From Pseudomonas linyingensis (lineage in GTDB: Bacteria; Pseudomonadota; Gammaproteobacteria; Pseudomonadales; Pseudomonadaceae), in contig NZ_FNZE01000010.1 in the NCBI RefSeq assembly GCF_900109175.1, positions 124,001 through 188,000 of the forward strand: a stretch of 64,000 nucleotides of DNA, written 5' to 3'. Position 1 is the stretch's first letter, and the number at the start of each line of letters is the position of its first letter. The notes below the pieces were generated by a model that had not been told where the DNA came from, made no database searches, and saw nothing but the letters and a program-made list of their open reading frames with translations. The position numbers and the translations under genes were made by a program. Positions 9,185 to 18,110 of this stretch are shown piece after piece.

Positions 9185-9212
9185 CACCGGCTGATCGTCG
9201 GAACTCCTGGCT

Positions 9213-9271
9213 TGTAGGGGCGAATTCATTCGCCTTGACCGGGTGTTCTGGCGAATGAATTCGCCCCTACA
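9213..9271. repeat. REPIN (inverted REP doublet), copy 1
   Basis: Two 22-bp arms in inverted orientation (9213-9234 and 9250-9271) flank a 15-bp spacer. Each arm has the GTAG head of RAYT-mobilised REPs followed by the short palindrome GGCGAATTCATTCGCC. It lies in the 143-bp gap between fadA6 and the next SDR gene, and as RNA would fold into a long hairpin that may protect or attenuate the message. Confidence 0.85.
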
Positions 9272-9327
9272 GACTGAGCTTCGCTGCGCCTCGCGCGGCG
9301 GAACCACCAGATAAGGAAGACAACACC

Positions 9328-10206
9328 ATGGCTATCTGTGCAGGAAGAACCGTGATCATCACCGGCGCCGGTGGCGGGCTGGGCCGCGCCTACGCGCTGG
9401 CCTTCGCCGCCGAGGGCGCCAACGTGGTGGTCAACGACATCCGTCAATCCGCCGCCGAGGACGTCGCCGGCGAGGTCCGCGCCGCCGGCGGGCAGGCCAT
9501 CGCCAACTCCGACGACATCACCCGCCTGGAAAGCGCCCAGCGCATTGTCGACGCCGCCCTGGCGGCCTTCGGCGAGGTGCACGTGCTGGTCAACAACGCC
9601 GGCATCCTGCGCGACCGCATGTTCCTCAGCCTGAGCGAAGAAGACTGGGACCTGGTCATGCAGGTGCACCTCAAGGGCCACTTCTGCCTGGCCAACATCC
9701 TCGCCCGCCGCTGGCGCGACCAGGCCAAGGCCGGTCAGCCGGTCGATGCGCGGATCATCAACACCAGCTCCGGCGCCGGTCTGCAGGGCTCGGTGGGGCA
9801 GTCCAACTACTCGGCGGCCAAGGGCGGCGTCGCCGCGCTGACCCTGGTGCAGGCCGCCGAACTCGGCCGCTACGGCATCACCGCCAACGCCCTGGCCCCG
9901 GCGGCGCGCACCGCGATGACCGAGAGCGCCATGGCCGAGGTGGTCAAGAAGCCCGAGGACGGCAGCTTCGACCTCTGGGCTGCGGAGAACGTCGCGCCGC
10001 TGGTGGTCTGGCTGGGCAGCGAGCAGTCGCGCCACGTCACCGGCCAGGTGTTCGAGAGCCAGGGCGGGCGCATCTCCCTGGGCGACGGTTGGCGCACCGG
10101 CGTCACCCGCGACAAGGGCGCGCGCTGGCTGCCGCAAGAAGTCGGCACCGCCATTGACGAGATCCTCGCCCAGGCGCCGAAGGCGCAGAAGGTCTGGGGG
10201 ACCTGA
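9328..10206 (+). CDS. Short-chain dehydrogenase/reductase with C-terminal extension
   Basis: This 292-residue classical SDR has TGAGGGLG at residues 12-19, NNAG at 89-92, and catalytic S147/S148, Y161 and K165. A C-terminal extension of about 40 residues follows the core. The GGGLGRAYALAFAAEGANVVVND block resembles the multifunctional-enzyme-type (MFE-2) hydroxyacyl-CoA dehydrogenases and an SDR of the mycobacterial steroid C/D cluster (Rv3548c type). It probably oxidises a hydroxyacyl-CoA or ring hydroxyl. It is separated from the operon upstream by a REPIN and followed by two strong hairpins. Confidence 0.8.
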   Translation: MAICAGRTVIITGAGGGLGRAYALAFAAEGANVVVNDIRQSAAEDVAGEVRAAGGQAIANSDDITRLESAQRIVDAALAAFGEVHVLVNNAGILRDRMFLSLSEEDWDLVMQVHLKGHFCLANILARRWRDQAKAGQPVDARIINTSSGAGLQGSVGQSNYSAAKGGVAALTLVQAAELGRYGITANALAPAARTAMTESAMAEVVKKPEDGSFDLWAAENVAPLVVWLGSEQSRHVTGQVFESQGGRISLGDGWRTGVTRDKGARWLPQEVGTAIDEILAQAPKAQKVWGT

Positions 10207-10216
10207 GAGACGTAGC

Positions 10217-10298
10217 GCCCTGTCCGGCCAGTCGGCCGGGCAGGGCGGCGGATCTTCCGATGCGGCCAGCCACGGCAAGCGTGGCTGGCCGCTGTCGT
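10217..10298 (+). terminator. Two tandem hairpins after the SDR gene
   Basis: The first hairpin (10217-10246) has a 13-bp stem with one G-T pair; the second (10262-10292) has a perfect 13-bp stem with a 5-base loop and is followed by TGTCGTTTTC. They begin 10 bp after the stop at 10206 and likely end transcription of the preceding gene before the AraC regulator. Confidence 0.6.
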
Positions 10299-10502
10299 TT
10301 TCGACGCCACGCTGCCTCGTCGGTGCGACGTCTCCGTGCGGGTTGAATATCTTTTCCAGTGCCGCTCATGCACCTGTGATTTTCGCCGGCGAATGGCAGT
10401 AAACTGTCTCGCGATTTGATCGCCAGCCCGAAAATAACAACACAAGCCCCGCCCGGACCGCCCAGCGGTAGCGGCAGCTGGGGCGCATGAGAGGCTACCG
10501 TG

Positions 10503-11498
10503 ATGCACAGTCACGCCCATTCCCTTGCGACTCGTTCGGCGAGCGACAGGTTGCCCTTCGCCGGGCAGCCCTGGTTGTCATCCCGCGATCTGGATGAGGT
10601 GGCAACACTGCTCAGCAGCCAGGTCGAGGAGCGCAGCCTGCAGCCCGGCCGGCGCGGTCAGGCCAATATCCGTTTCAACATGCAGACGATGCCGCAGCTG
10701 AAGCTGTTCGGCGCCGACTGGGGGCTGGAGATCGGAGTCCGATCGCTGCCGCTGGCCAGCTGGCATGGCATCCTGACCCTGCAGGGCGGGGTGACCAGCC
10801 GTCCGGACGGGCAGTGCGCGGCGGCCGGCGAGCTGCTGCTGTTCACTCCCGGACACGAGGTGGACGTGGTCTGGCACGAGGGGACGCAGGCGGTGGTGAT
10901 CGCTCTGGATGCGTCGTGCTTATCCGATCATGTGATGCGCCACCATCAGCGCGAGGTGGTGCGCTTGCCTGCCCAGGCCCAATTGATCGGGCGTGAGCAC
11001 CCGGCCCTGGTCAGCCTCGGCAACCTTCTCAGTCTGGTAGACAGCGAAGCGGGCCGTCCCTCGGGGCTCTTGGCGACCCCCATAGGCCAGCAGCACCTGC
11101 AGCAGCTGTTCTGCGAGAACCTGCTGCATCTGATCCCTTCCCTGAGCACCCTGCCGCAGCGCAGCCTGCTGCCCGGCACGGTGAAGCGGGTGGTGGACTT
11201 CATCCATGCCCATCTCGACCAGCCGCTGTGCATCAGCCAACTGGTGGCCGTCAGCGGCGCCAGCCGGCGCAGCCTGGAGCAGGCGTTCCAGCGCAGCCTA
11301 GGCATCAGTCCGCAGCGCTACATCCAGCGCTGCCGGCTCGATGCGATCCGCGAGCTGCTGCTGCGCCACCAGCCGGGCGAGCTGCAGCTCTCCGAGCTGG
11401 CCTTCCGCTGGGGCTTCGCCCAGCCCAGCCATTTCACCACGGCCTACAAGCAGGCCTTCGGCGAGCTGCCGTCGCAGACCCTGGCCCGCCAGCCCTGA
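10503..11498 (+). CDS. AraC-family transcriptional regulator
   Basis: A 331-residue protein with an N-terminal cupin-like sensing domain (about residues 60-200, LPLASWHGILTLQGGVTSRPDGQCAAAGELLLFTPGHE) and a C-terminal AraC double helix-turn-helix (VKRVVDFIHAHLDQPLCISQLVAVSGASRRSLEQAFQRSLGISPQRYIQRCRLDAIRELLL, then LAFRWGFAQPSHFTTAYKQAFGELPS). The length fits the AraC_binding_2 class. An alternative GTG start lies one codon earlier. Its likely targets are the flanking SDR or the convergent sulfatase and porin; no regulon palindrome was seen in its own upstream 296 bp. Confidence 0.85.
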   Translation: MHSHAHSLATRSASDRLPFAGQPWLSSRDLDEVATLLSSQVEERSLQPGRRGQANIRFNMQTMPQLKLFGADWGLEIGVRSLPLASWHGILTLQGGVTSRPDGQCAAAGELLLFTPGHEVDVVWHEGTQAVVIALDASCLSDHVMRHHQREVVRLPAQAQLIGREHPALVSLGNLLSLVDSEAGRPSGLLATPIGQQHLQQLFCENLLHLIPSLSTLPQRSLLPGTVKRVVDFIHAHLDQPLCISQLVAVSGASRRSLEQAFQRSLGISPQRYIQRCRLDAIRELLLRHQPGELQLSELAFRWGFAQPSHFTTAYKQAFGELPSQTLARQP

Positions 11499-11550
11499 AC
11501 CAGGCGGGGTCAGCCCCGCCGCGCTTTCCGCCCTAGTGCCCCGAAAACGC

Positions 11551-11582
11551 GACACCCCGCGAGGACGTCCTCGCGGGGTGTC
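11551..11582. terminator. Perfect palindrome between convergent genes
   Basis: A 32-bp perfect inverted repeat (15-bp arms, CG centre) lies midway between the stop of the AraC gene (11498) and the stop of the convergent sulfatase gene (11600). It is well placed to serve as a bidirectional terminator, although neither side has a clear T run. Confidence 0.7.
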
Positions 11583-11599
11583 ATGCGTCTTGCCGGGTG

Positions 11600-13270
11600 T
11601 TACTTGAAGCAGTGCTCGTACAGGCAGGTCTCGAAGCCGTACTTGATCTTCACCGGGCCGAGCAGCACGTTGTTGCGCTGCACGTAGGCGTCCCACTCCT
11701 TGGTCAGCTCGGCCAGCTTGGCTGGTTCCTGCTTGGCCAGGTCGTGGGCCTCGACCGGGTCCTTGGCCAGGTTGTACAGCTGCCACTGCGCGGTGCCGTA
11801 GGGCGCGGTCATCCAGGTCATCTTCCAGTCACCCTTGCGCAGGGCGCGGCGGCCGAACAGCTCCCAGCCGACGGCGCGCTCGGGCATGGCCTGGCCGTGC
11901 AGGCCGGGCAGCATGGACACACCCTGCATGGGCTGCACCTCGCGGCCACGGAACTGCGTGCCGGGGTGCTCAACACCGGCCAGCTCGAGGATGGTCGGCA
12001 TGACGTCCATCACGTGGAAGAACTTGCCGTTCAGCTGGCCGGCCTGCGCCTTCAGGCTGGAGTGGCTGAGGATCACCGGCACCGTGGTGCCGCCCTGGCT
12101 GGTGAAGCCCTTGAAGAACGGGAAGGGCGTGGCGCCGACCTGCGCCCACTGCGCGCCGTAGTCGATATAGGAGCCCTTGCGGCCCATGTTCTCCAGGCGG
12201 TTGTCGAAGTCCTTGGCCATCCATTCGCGGTTGCCGGGCAGGTCCACCGGACTGTTGCCGTCGGCACCGTTGTCGGACATGAACAGCACGAAGGTGTTGT
12301 CCAGCTTGCCGCTCTGGCGCAGGTAGTCGAGCATGCGGCCGATATGGTGGTCCATGTTGTCGACCATCGCGGCGTACACCTCCATGCTGCGCGCCTCGCG
12401 CTGGCGCTCCTCGTCGCTGAGCTGTTCCCAGGTCGGCAGCCCGCCCTCCATCGGCGTGTTGGCCTCGATGCCGGCCGGCACGATGCCCAGCTCCTGCATG
12501 CGCTTCAGGCGCTGCTGGCGCAGGGCTTCGTAGCCCTCGGCGTAGCGGCCCTTGTACTTGTCGATCCACTGGTCCGGCGCATGCAGCGGCCAGTGCGGCG
12601 CGGTGTAGGAAAGCACGGCCATGAACGGCTTGTCCTGCGCCTTGTCCTGCTCGATGTACTGGATCAGGCGGTCGGTGTAGAACTCGCTGGAGAAGAAGCC
12701 CTTGGGTACCTCGACCTGCTTGCCGTCTTCGCGGTAGATGGCCTTGGGATCGACGCTGATGATCGCCTTCTGGTCATCGAAGTGGCTGGCGCCGCCTTGC
12801 ACCAGGATGAACGAGCGGTCGAAACCGCGCGCCTTGGGGCTCAGCTCCTCGGTGCGGCCCAGGTGCCACTTGCCGGTGGTGTAAGTCTTGTAGCCGGAGT
12901 CCTGCATCACCTCGGCGAGGTTGGCGACGCGCTGGTTCAGGTAGCCTTCGTAGCCCGGCTTGCCCTTCTGGAAGTCCTGAGTCAGTTCGCCCATGTTGCC
13001 CAGGCCCGCCTGGTGGTTGTCGGTGCCGCTGAGCAGCATCGAGCGGGTCGGCGAGCAGGTCGGCGCGGCCTGGAAGTTGGTCAGGCGCACGCCCTCGCTG
13101 GCCAGGGCGTCGAGGTTGGGCGTCTCGATCTCGCCGCCGAAGCTGCCCAGGTCGCTGTAGCCCATATCGTCGGCGATGATGATGAGGAAGTTCGGCTTGT
13201 CGGCGGCCTGACTGCTCAGACTGACAAGGCCGGTGATGCAGAGCGCCAGGCTCAGGTGCCTCAGATTCAT
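11600..13270 (-). CDS. Periplasmic type I sulfatase (arylsulfatase family)
   Basis: A 556-residue sulfatase starting MNLRHLSLALCITGLVSLSSQAADKP, a signal peptide probably cleaved near SQA; an upstream in-frame ATG at 13306 would add 12 polar residues in front of it. Metal-binding D34-D35 lie in IIADDMGYSDLG. The sulfatase signature CSPTRSMLLSG (C72) supplies the cysteine that must be oxidised to formylglycine by FGE or anSME, neither encoded here. Family members hydrolyse alkyl or aryl sulfate esters. Export with an OprD porin gene upstream (73 bp) suggests scavenging of sulfated substrates, possibly steroid sulfates, though that is inference. Cysteines at the very C-terminus (ETCLYEHCFK) may form a disulfide. 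Confidence 0.88.
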   Translation of the reverse strand: MNLRHLSLALCITGLVSLSSQAADKPNFLIIIADDMGYSDLGSFGGEIETPNLDALASEGVRLTNFQAAPTCSPTRSMLLSGTDNHQAGLGNMGELTQDFQKGKPGYEGYLNQRVANLAEVMQDSGYKTYTTGKWHLGRTEELSPKARGFDRSFILVQGGASHFDDQKAIISVDPKAIYREDGKQVEVPKGFFSSEFYTDRLIQYIEQDKAQDKPFMAVLSYTAPHWPLHAPDQWIDKYKGRYAEGYEALRQQRLKRMQELGIVPAGIEANTPMEGGLPTWEQLSDEERQREARSMEVYAAMVDNMDHHIGRMLDYLRQSGKLDNTFVLFMSDNGADGNSPVDLPGNREWMAKDFDNRLENMGRKGSYIDYGAQWAQVGATPFPFFKGFTSQGGTTVPVILSHSSLKAQAGQLNGKFFHVMDVMPTILELAGVEHPGTQFRGREVQPMQGVSMLPGLHGQAMPERAVGWELFGRRALRKGDWKMTWMTAPYGTAQWQLYNLAKDPVEAHDLAKQEPAKLAELTKEWDAYVQRNNVLLGPVKIKYGFETCLYEHCFK

Positions 13271-13343
13271 GGTGGTGTCTCTCTTCTTCTTGTTGTTGAC
13301 GGCCATGGCTGGCCGGATCGCACTCGGGAGCGCGACAGTCGGC

Positions 13344-14672
13344 CTACCAGAGCTTCCAGGTGTAGGTGGCGATCAGCCTGTTCTCGTCGTAATCGCTGCC
13401 GTGCTGGAATTTGGCGTCGATGTTCATCCAGGCCAGGCCGACGCCCTTGAGCGGGCCGCTCTGCACCACGTAGTTCAGCAACAGGTCGCGCTCGCTCTCG
13501 CTCGAATCGCTGAGGTTGCCGCCACGGTCGATGCCGGTGCCGCGCAGATAGCGGGTCATCAGTCGCAGTCCTGGCATGCCCAGAGCGGCGAAGTCGTAGT
13601 CGTAGCGTGCCTGCCAGGAGCCCTCGTTCGGCCGGATGAAGGCCACCGCCGACCAGTTGACCAGATGGGGCTGCGGGGTGAAGCCGTTCAGGGTGGGGAA
13701 GGCGCTGTCGCCGAGCATGCGCTGGTAGCCCAGGCTGAAGGTGTGGCCGCCTTTTGTCAGGGCGCCCAGCAGGCCGTAGGCGCGATTGTCGATGTCGCCG
13801 TACAGCGCCTCGCCATCCTCGCGGTTGTCGTAGTAGCGCAGGTCGGTCTTCAGAGCGTAGCCAGCGCCGAGGTCGACGTTGTGGGCCAGGCCCAGGTAGT
13901 GCTGCTGGTAGATGTCTTCCAGTTGGCCGTAGAAGTAGGTGGCCGACAGGCCCGGCGTGAAGGCGTAGGTGCCACCGGCGAAGTTCAGCCCGTCGCTGGG
14001 CCGGCGCGGACCGTTGGGGCGGGTGAACAGGTACAGCTTCTCGTGATCGGAGGATTCGCGGGTGCTGATCTCGTTGAAGCGGCCGGCGGTCAGGCTCAGC
14101 CCGTCGATTTCCTGCGAGGCGATCTGGAAGCCGTGGAAGGTGCTGACCAGCTGGCGGGAATCGTCGAAGTAGGCCACCGGCAGGCGCGGACGATGTTCGC
14201 CGACCGTGAGTTCGGTCTTCGAGTAGCGCACCTTCGCGGTCAGCGCCGAACGGCCGTAGTCCTGCACCTGCTCGCCCTTGCTGTCGTCGTAGGGCAGGAC
14301 GGTATCCGGTCCGCGCCCGCCGCCGCCGTCGAGGCGGTAGGCGTACTGCGCCGAGGCATCCAGGCCGAACTGCACGGGGCCTTCGGTGTAACCGGACTGG
14401 AAGCGCAGGTCGAAGCCCTGGCTCCAGCTGCCCACCCGGGAGATCGGCGCGGCGTCGCCGCGGAAGTCGCGATCCAGATAGAAGTTGCGCAGGCCGAGGT
14501 TGAGCTGGCTGTCTTCGACGAAGTCGGCGTGAGCCGCCAGCGGGCAGAGCACGCCGAGCAGGCTGGCCGCCCTGACGCAGGCAGCCGCCCGGCCGAGCGG
14601 GCCGGGTGTCCGGCGCTGTCGGGCGGCGCCGGGGTGTGGAATGGCGATGGAAGGCATGACGGTTGTTGCCAT
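13344..14672 (-). CDS. OprD-family outer-membrane porin
   Basis: This 442-residue protein has an unusually long arginine-rich leader ending in a hydrophobic stretch with probable cleavage at AHA-DFVED. The mature N-terminus DFVEDSQLNLGLRNFYLDRDFRG is the hallmark of OprD/OccD-OccK porins. It ends in an aromatic residue (TYTWKLW), as expected for outer-membrane beta barrels. OprD porins admit small carboxylates, amino acids or aromatic acids. It lies upstream of the sulfatase on the same strand and divergent from the multihaem cytochrome gene. An internal start nearer the hydrophobic core is possible. Confidence 0.88.
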   Translation of the reverse strand: MATTVMPSIAIPHPGAARQRRTPGPLGRAAACVRAASLLGVLCPLAAHADFVEDSQLNLGLRNFYLDRDFRGDAAPISRVGSWSQGFDLRFQSGYTEGPVQFGLDASAQYAYRLDGGGGRGPDTVLPYDDSKGEQVQDYGRSALTAKVRYSKTELTVGEHRPRLPVAYFDDSRQLVSTFHGFQIASQEIDGLSLTAGRFNEISTRESSDHEKLYLFTRPNGPRRPSDGLNFAGGTYAFTPGLSATYFYGQLEDIYQQHYLGLAHNVDLGAGYALKTDLRYYDNREDGEALYGDIDNRAYGLLGALTKGGHTFSLGYQRMLGDSAFPTLNGFTPQPHLVNWSAVAFIRPNEGSWQARYDYDFAALGMPGLRLMTRYLRGTGIDRGGNLSDSSESERDLLLNYVVQSGPLKGVGLAWMNIDAKFQHGSDYDENRLIATYTWKLW

Positions 14673-14870
14673 GGAAATCTCCGCAGGGGTCTTGTTGTTG
14701 TTTTCCTGGTCAGTATTTCCAAGCCGATTCGCCTACCGTTATCCGCTGTGCGCAACTGCTAGCGTCAAAGCGCAGCTATCGTGCGCCGGGCCTGTTCGCC
14801 GGCCGGCCGCGACGGCAGCATTGGTCTCACCGCACTGTGCGCCACTCATGTCTGCCCCGGGATGATTGCC

Positions 14871-17201
14871 ATGCCGAACGCTTCACGCTCGTCTGTCGCC
14901 GGCCGCCCGTTGCCGGGCTGGCTCCTGTTCGCGCTCTCGCTGTCGCTGCTGGTCGGGCTGTTCGGCTGGCAGCAGCTGCTGCTGGCCGCCGAGCCCGGCG
15001 CGCTCGAGCCGGTGCATGTCGGCAGCCAGGCCTGTGCGGACTGCCATAGTGAGCAGTTCCAGGCCTGGCAGGGCTCGCAGCACGCCCACGCCATGCAGCA
15101 CGCGACGAGCGACACGGTGCTTGGCGACTTCGACGACGCCACCTTCCACTACGCAGGGATCGAGTCGCGCTTCTTTCGCCGCGACGGGCGCTTCTTCGTG
15201 CGCACCGACGACGCGGACGGCCGGCTGAGTGACTTCGAGATTCGCTACACCTTCGGCGTCGAGCCGCTGCAGCAGTACCTGGTGGAGTTTCCCGACGGCC
15301 GCCTGCAGGCGCTGTCCATCGCCTGGGACAGCCGCCCGGCCGGTGCCGGCGGGCAACGCTGGTTCCACCTCTACCCCGGCGAGGCGGTGGATCACCGCGA
15401 CGAGCTGCACTGGACTCGACCGGCGCAGAACTGGAACTTCATGTGCGCCGACTGCCACTCGACCGCGCTGCGCAAAGGCTACGATGCGCAGAGCGATACC
15501 TTCGCCACGCGCTGGGCAGAGCTGAACGTGGGCTGCGAGGCCTGTCATGGTCCCGCCTCGCGGCATCTGGAGTGGGCGCGCGGGGCCGCGGAGTTCCCGC
15601 ACAAGGGTCTGACCCTGCTGCTCGACGAGCGCCGCGGCAGTGGCTGGCGGCGATCCGTCGAGCAACTGACCGCCCGCCGCGACCCGCCGCAACAGGCGCA
15701 GAGCAAGGAGCAGGAGGTCTGCGCGCAATGCCACTCGCGGCGCAGCCAGATCGCCGAGGGCTTCCATCCCGGCAAACGGCTGCTCGACCACTACAGCCAG
15801 GCATTGCTCGAACCCGGCCTCTATCATGTCGACGGCCAGCAGCGCGAGGAGGTGTTCGTCTCCGGCTCCTTCGCTCAGAGCCGGATGCATGCGGCGGGCG
15901 TGACCTGCAGCGACTGCCACGAGCCGCACGGGCAGAAGCTGCGCGCGCCGGGCAATGCGCTGTGTGCCCAGTGCCACCTGCCAAGCCACTTCGACAGTCC
16001 CAAACACCACTTCCACCCGGCGGGCTCGCCGGGAGCACAGTGCGTGAGCTGCCACATGCCGCAGACCACCTACATGGTCGTCGATCCGCGTCGCGACCAC
16101 AGCCTGCGCATCCCGCGTCCCGAGCTGAGCACCCGCCTGGGCACGCCCAACGCGTGCAACGCCTGCCACACCGGGCAGTCGGCCGAATGGGCGGCGCAGG
16201 CGATCCGCGAGCACCATCCAAATCCGGCCGAGGGCTTCCAGCGCTTCGCCGAGACCTGGGCGGCGGCCGAAGGCAACGCGCCCGGCGCCTCGGTGGGCCT
16301 GGCCGGGCTGCTGGGCGATCCGGCGCAACCGGCGCTGGTGCGCGCCAGCTCCGCCGCGCGCCTGCGCCAGCCGGCCCGGCAAGAGGACTGGCAGGCCCTG
16401 CGCAAGGGACTCGACGATCCCAGCCCGCTGGTGCGCCGGGCAGCGCTCGGCTCCCTCGAAGGGCTGCCACCGGGACCGCGCGGCGAGTGGCTGGCGCCGC
16501 TGCTGAACGATCCCCTGCAAAGCGTGCGCAGCGAGTCGGCTCGGCTGCTCGCCGACGTGCCGCTGCCGCAGGCCCGCCAGGCCGATTTCGAGCGTGCCCT
16601 GGGCGAATACGAAGCCCAGCTGCAGCTGAACGCCGACCGCGCCGAGGGACGCAGCGAACTGGCCCGCCTGCGTCGCCGGCAGGGCCGCGAGGCGGAAGCC
16701 GTGGAGCAGCTGCAGGCAGCCCTGCGCCTCGATCCGCTGTATCTGCCGGCCTACCTGGAGTTCGCCGAACTGCAGCGCAGCGCCGGCCGCGAGGCGCAGG
16801 CCGAAGCTCTGCTGCGCGAGGGGCTGGCACTGCGTCCGCAGGCCGCGCTGCTGCACTACTCGCTGGGCCTCGGCCTAGTGCGCCAGCAGCGCCGCGACGA
16901 GGCGCTCGGCCATCTGCAGCAGGCGCAGCAGCTGATGCCGGACGACCCCCGCTTCGCCTTCGCGCTGGCCCTGGCGCTGCATCCGCGCGATCCCGCGCAG
17001 GCGCTTGCTTTGGTGGAGAAGGTCCTGCTCGAACGTCCGCACGAGGCGGACCTGCTCTGGCTGGCCGGCGTCTACAGCCTGGAGCAGGGCAAGCCGGCCG
17101 CCGCCGTCGCCTATGCCGAGCGGCTGCTGGTGATAAGTCCCGGCTCGCCCAGGGCCACGGCCCTGCTGCGTCAGGCGAGAAGCCGGGGGGCGGCGGACTG
17201 A
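14871..17201 (+). CDS. Octahaem cytochrome c with C-terminal TPR domain
   Basis: About 776 residues from the ATG at 14871 (a GGGA lies just upstream; an ATG at 14862 is also in frame). After an N-terminal signal-anchor (PGWLLFALSLSLLVGLFGW) there are eight CxxCH haem c motifs: CADCH, CADCH, CEACH, CAQCH, CSDCH, CAQCH, CVSCH and CNACH. HEAT-like and TPR helices fill roughly the last 350 residues. It would be a periplasmic multihaem electron carrier or reductase, related in layout to the cytochrome c554/NrfA-like group. Its link to the flanking sulfatase/porin or steroid genes is unknown. No partner quinol oxidase is seen nearby. Confidence 0.85.
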   Translation: MPNASRSSVAGRPLPGWLLFALSLSLLVGLFGWQQLLLAAEPGALEPVHVGSQACADCHSEQFQAWQGSQHAHAMQHATSDTVLGDFDDATFHYAGIESRFFRRDGRFFVRTDDADGRLSDFEIRYTFGVEPLQQYLVEFPDGRLQALSIAWDSRPAGAGGQRWFHLYPGEAVDHRDELHWTRPAQNWNFMCADCHSTALRKGYDAQSDTFATRWAELNVGCEACHGPASRHLEWARGAAEFPHKGLTLLLDERRGSGWRRSVEQLTARRDPPQQAQSKEQEVCAQCHSRRSQIAEGFHPGKRLLDHYSQALLEPGLYHVDGQQREEVFVSGSFAQSRMHAAGVTCSDCHEPHGQKLRAPGNALCAQCHLPSHFDSPKHHFHPAGSPGAQCVSCHMPQTTYMVVDPRRDHSLRIPRPELSTRLGTPNACNACHTGQSAEWAAQAIREHHPNPAEGFQRFAETWAAAEGNAPGASVGLAGLLGDPAQPALVRASSAARLRQPARQEDWQALRKGLDDPSPLVRRAALGSLEGLPPGPRGEWLAPLLNDPLQSVRSESARLLADVPLPQARQADFERALGEYEAQLQLNADRAEGRSELARLRRRQGREAEAVEQLQAALRLDPLYLPAYLEFAELQRSAGREAQAEALLREGLALRPQAALLHYSLGLGLVRQQRRDEALGHLQQAQQLMPDDPRFAFALALALHPRDPAQALALVEKVLLERPHEADLLWLAGVYSLEQGKPAAAVAYAERLLVISPGSPRATALLRQARSRGAAD

Positions 17202-17236
17202 GGCGGAGGCGTGGCTGCGCCTGCGAGGGGCCAGCC

Positions 17237-17252
17237 CCGTCCGTTTTGACGA
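17237..17252. promoter_or_regulatory. Weak regulon palindrome upstream of ipdF
   Basis: Reads CCGTCC-GTTT-TGACGA, two mismatches from the window consensus T(A/C)GTCC-N4-GGAC(G/T)A, and lies 62 bp before the ipdF start. Listed because position and spacing agree with stronger sites. Confidence 0.35.
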
Positions 17253-17314
17253 TGTGAGGCCCCCGAACGCCCCGTATACCTGTCGCAGACCGTTTACCTC
17301 ATGAGGTTTCTGCC

Positions 17315-18100
17315 ATGCGACAAGCTCCCCCCTACGTGCCCGGCCACCAGCTGCTGGCCGGCAAGTCTGTCCTGATCACCGCTGCCGCTGGCGCCGGCAT
17401 TGGCTTTGCCGCCGCCAAGCGCTGCGCGGAAGAGGGTTGCCGGGCGCTGATGATTTCCGACATCCACCCGCGTCGTCTCGAGGAGGCGGTCGAGCGCCTC
17501 AAGGCCGAGACCGGCCTGGCCGAGGTGTACGGCCAGCTGTGCAACGTCGCCGTAGAGGAGGAGGTGCAGGCGCTGGTCACCGCCGCCGAGCAGGCCCTGG
17601 GCGGCGTCGACGTGCTGATCAACAACGCCGGCCTCGGCGGGCAGAAGCGCGTCGTCGAGATGAGCGACGAAGAGTGGAACAGGGTGCTCGACATCACCCT
17701 CACCGGCACCTTCCGCATGACCCGCGCCATGCTGCCGCACATGCAGGGCCGCGGCCGCGGGGTAATCGTCAACAACGCCTCGGTGCTTGGCTGGCGCGCG
17801 CAGAAGGAGCAGGCCCACTACGCCGCGGCCAAGGCCGGGGTGATGGCGCTGACCCGCTGCAGCGCGCTGGAAGCCGCCGAGTTCGGCGTGCGCATCAACG
17901 CGGTGTCGCCGTCCATCGCCCTGCACGACTTCCTTAAGAAAGCTTCCAGCGAGGAGCTGCTCGCCAGCCTGGCCAGCCGCGAGGCCTTCGGCCGCGCAGC
18001 CGAGGTCTGGGAGGTGGCCAACGTGATGGTCTTCCTGGCCAGCGACTACGCCTCCTACATGACCGGCGAAGTGCTCTCCGTCAGTTCCCAGCAGGCCTGA
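17315..18100 (+). CDS. ipdF: IpdF, 5-hydroxy-HIP-CoA dehydrogenase (SDR)
   Basis: A 261-residue SDR with ITAAAGAGIGFAAAKR (cofactor loop), NNAG at 103-106, and catalytic S156, Y169 and K173. The stretch IVNNASVLGWRAQKEQAHYAAAKAG and the following MALTRCSALEAAEFGVRINAVSPSIA closely match recalled mycobacterial IpdF (Rv3559c), as does the end YMTGEVLSVSSQQA. IpdF oxidises the 5-hydroxyl of the HIP-CoA intermediate ahead of IpdC, EchA20 and IpdAB. Here it heads a short operon with a MaoC hydratase (10 bp) and a thiolase, about 8 kb from the main HIP operon, separated by regulator, sulfatase, porin and cytochrome genes. Confidence 0.9.
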   Translation: MRQAPPYVPGHQLLAGKSVLITAAAGAGIGFAAAKRCAEEGCRALMISDIHPRRLEEAVERLKAETGLAEVYGQLCNVAVEEEVQALVTAAEQALGGVDVLINNAGLGGQKRVVEMSDEEWNRVLDITLTGTFRMTRAMLPHMQGRGRGVIVNNASVLGWRAQKEQAHYAAAKAGVMALTRCSALEAAEFGVRINAVSPSIALHDFLKKASSEELLASLASREAFGRAAEVWEVANVMVFLASDYASYMTGEVLSVSSQQA

Positions 18101-18110
18101 GGAAGCAGCC

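Noticed and set aside
9241-9327. Short frames beginning MNSPLQ at REPIN arms as genes
   Set aside because: The start is an artefact of ATGAATTCGCC in the repeat; no ribosome site or conserved domain.
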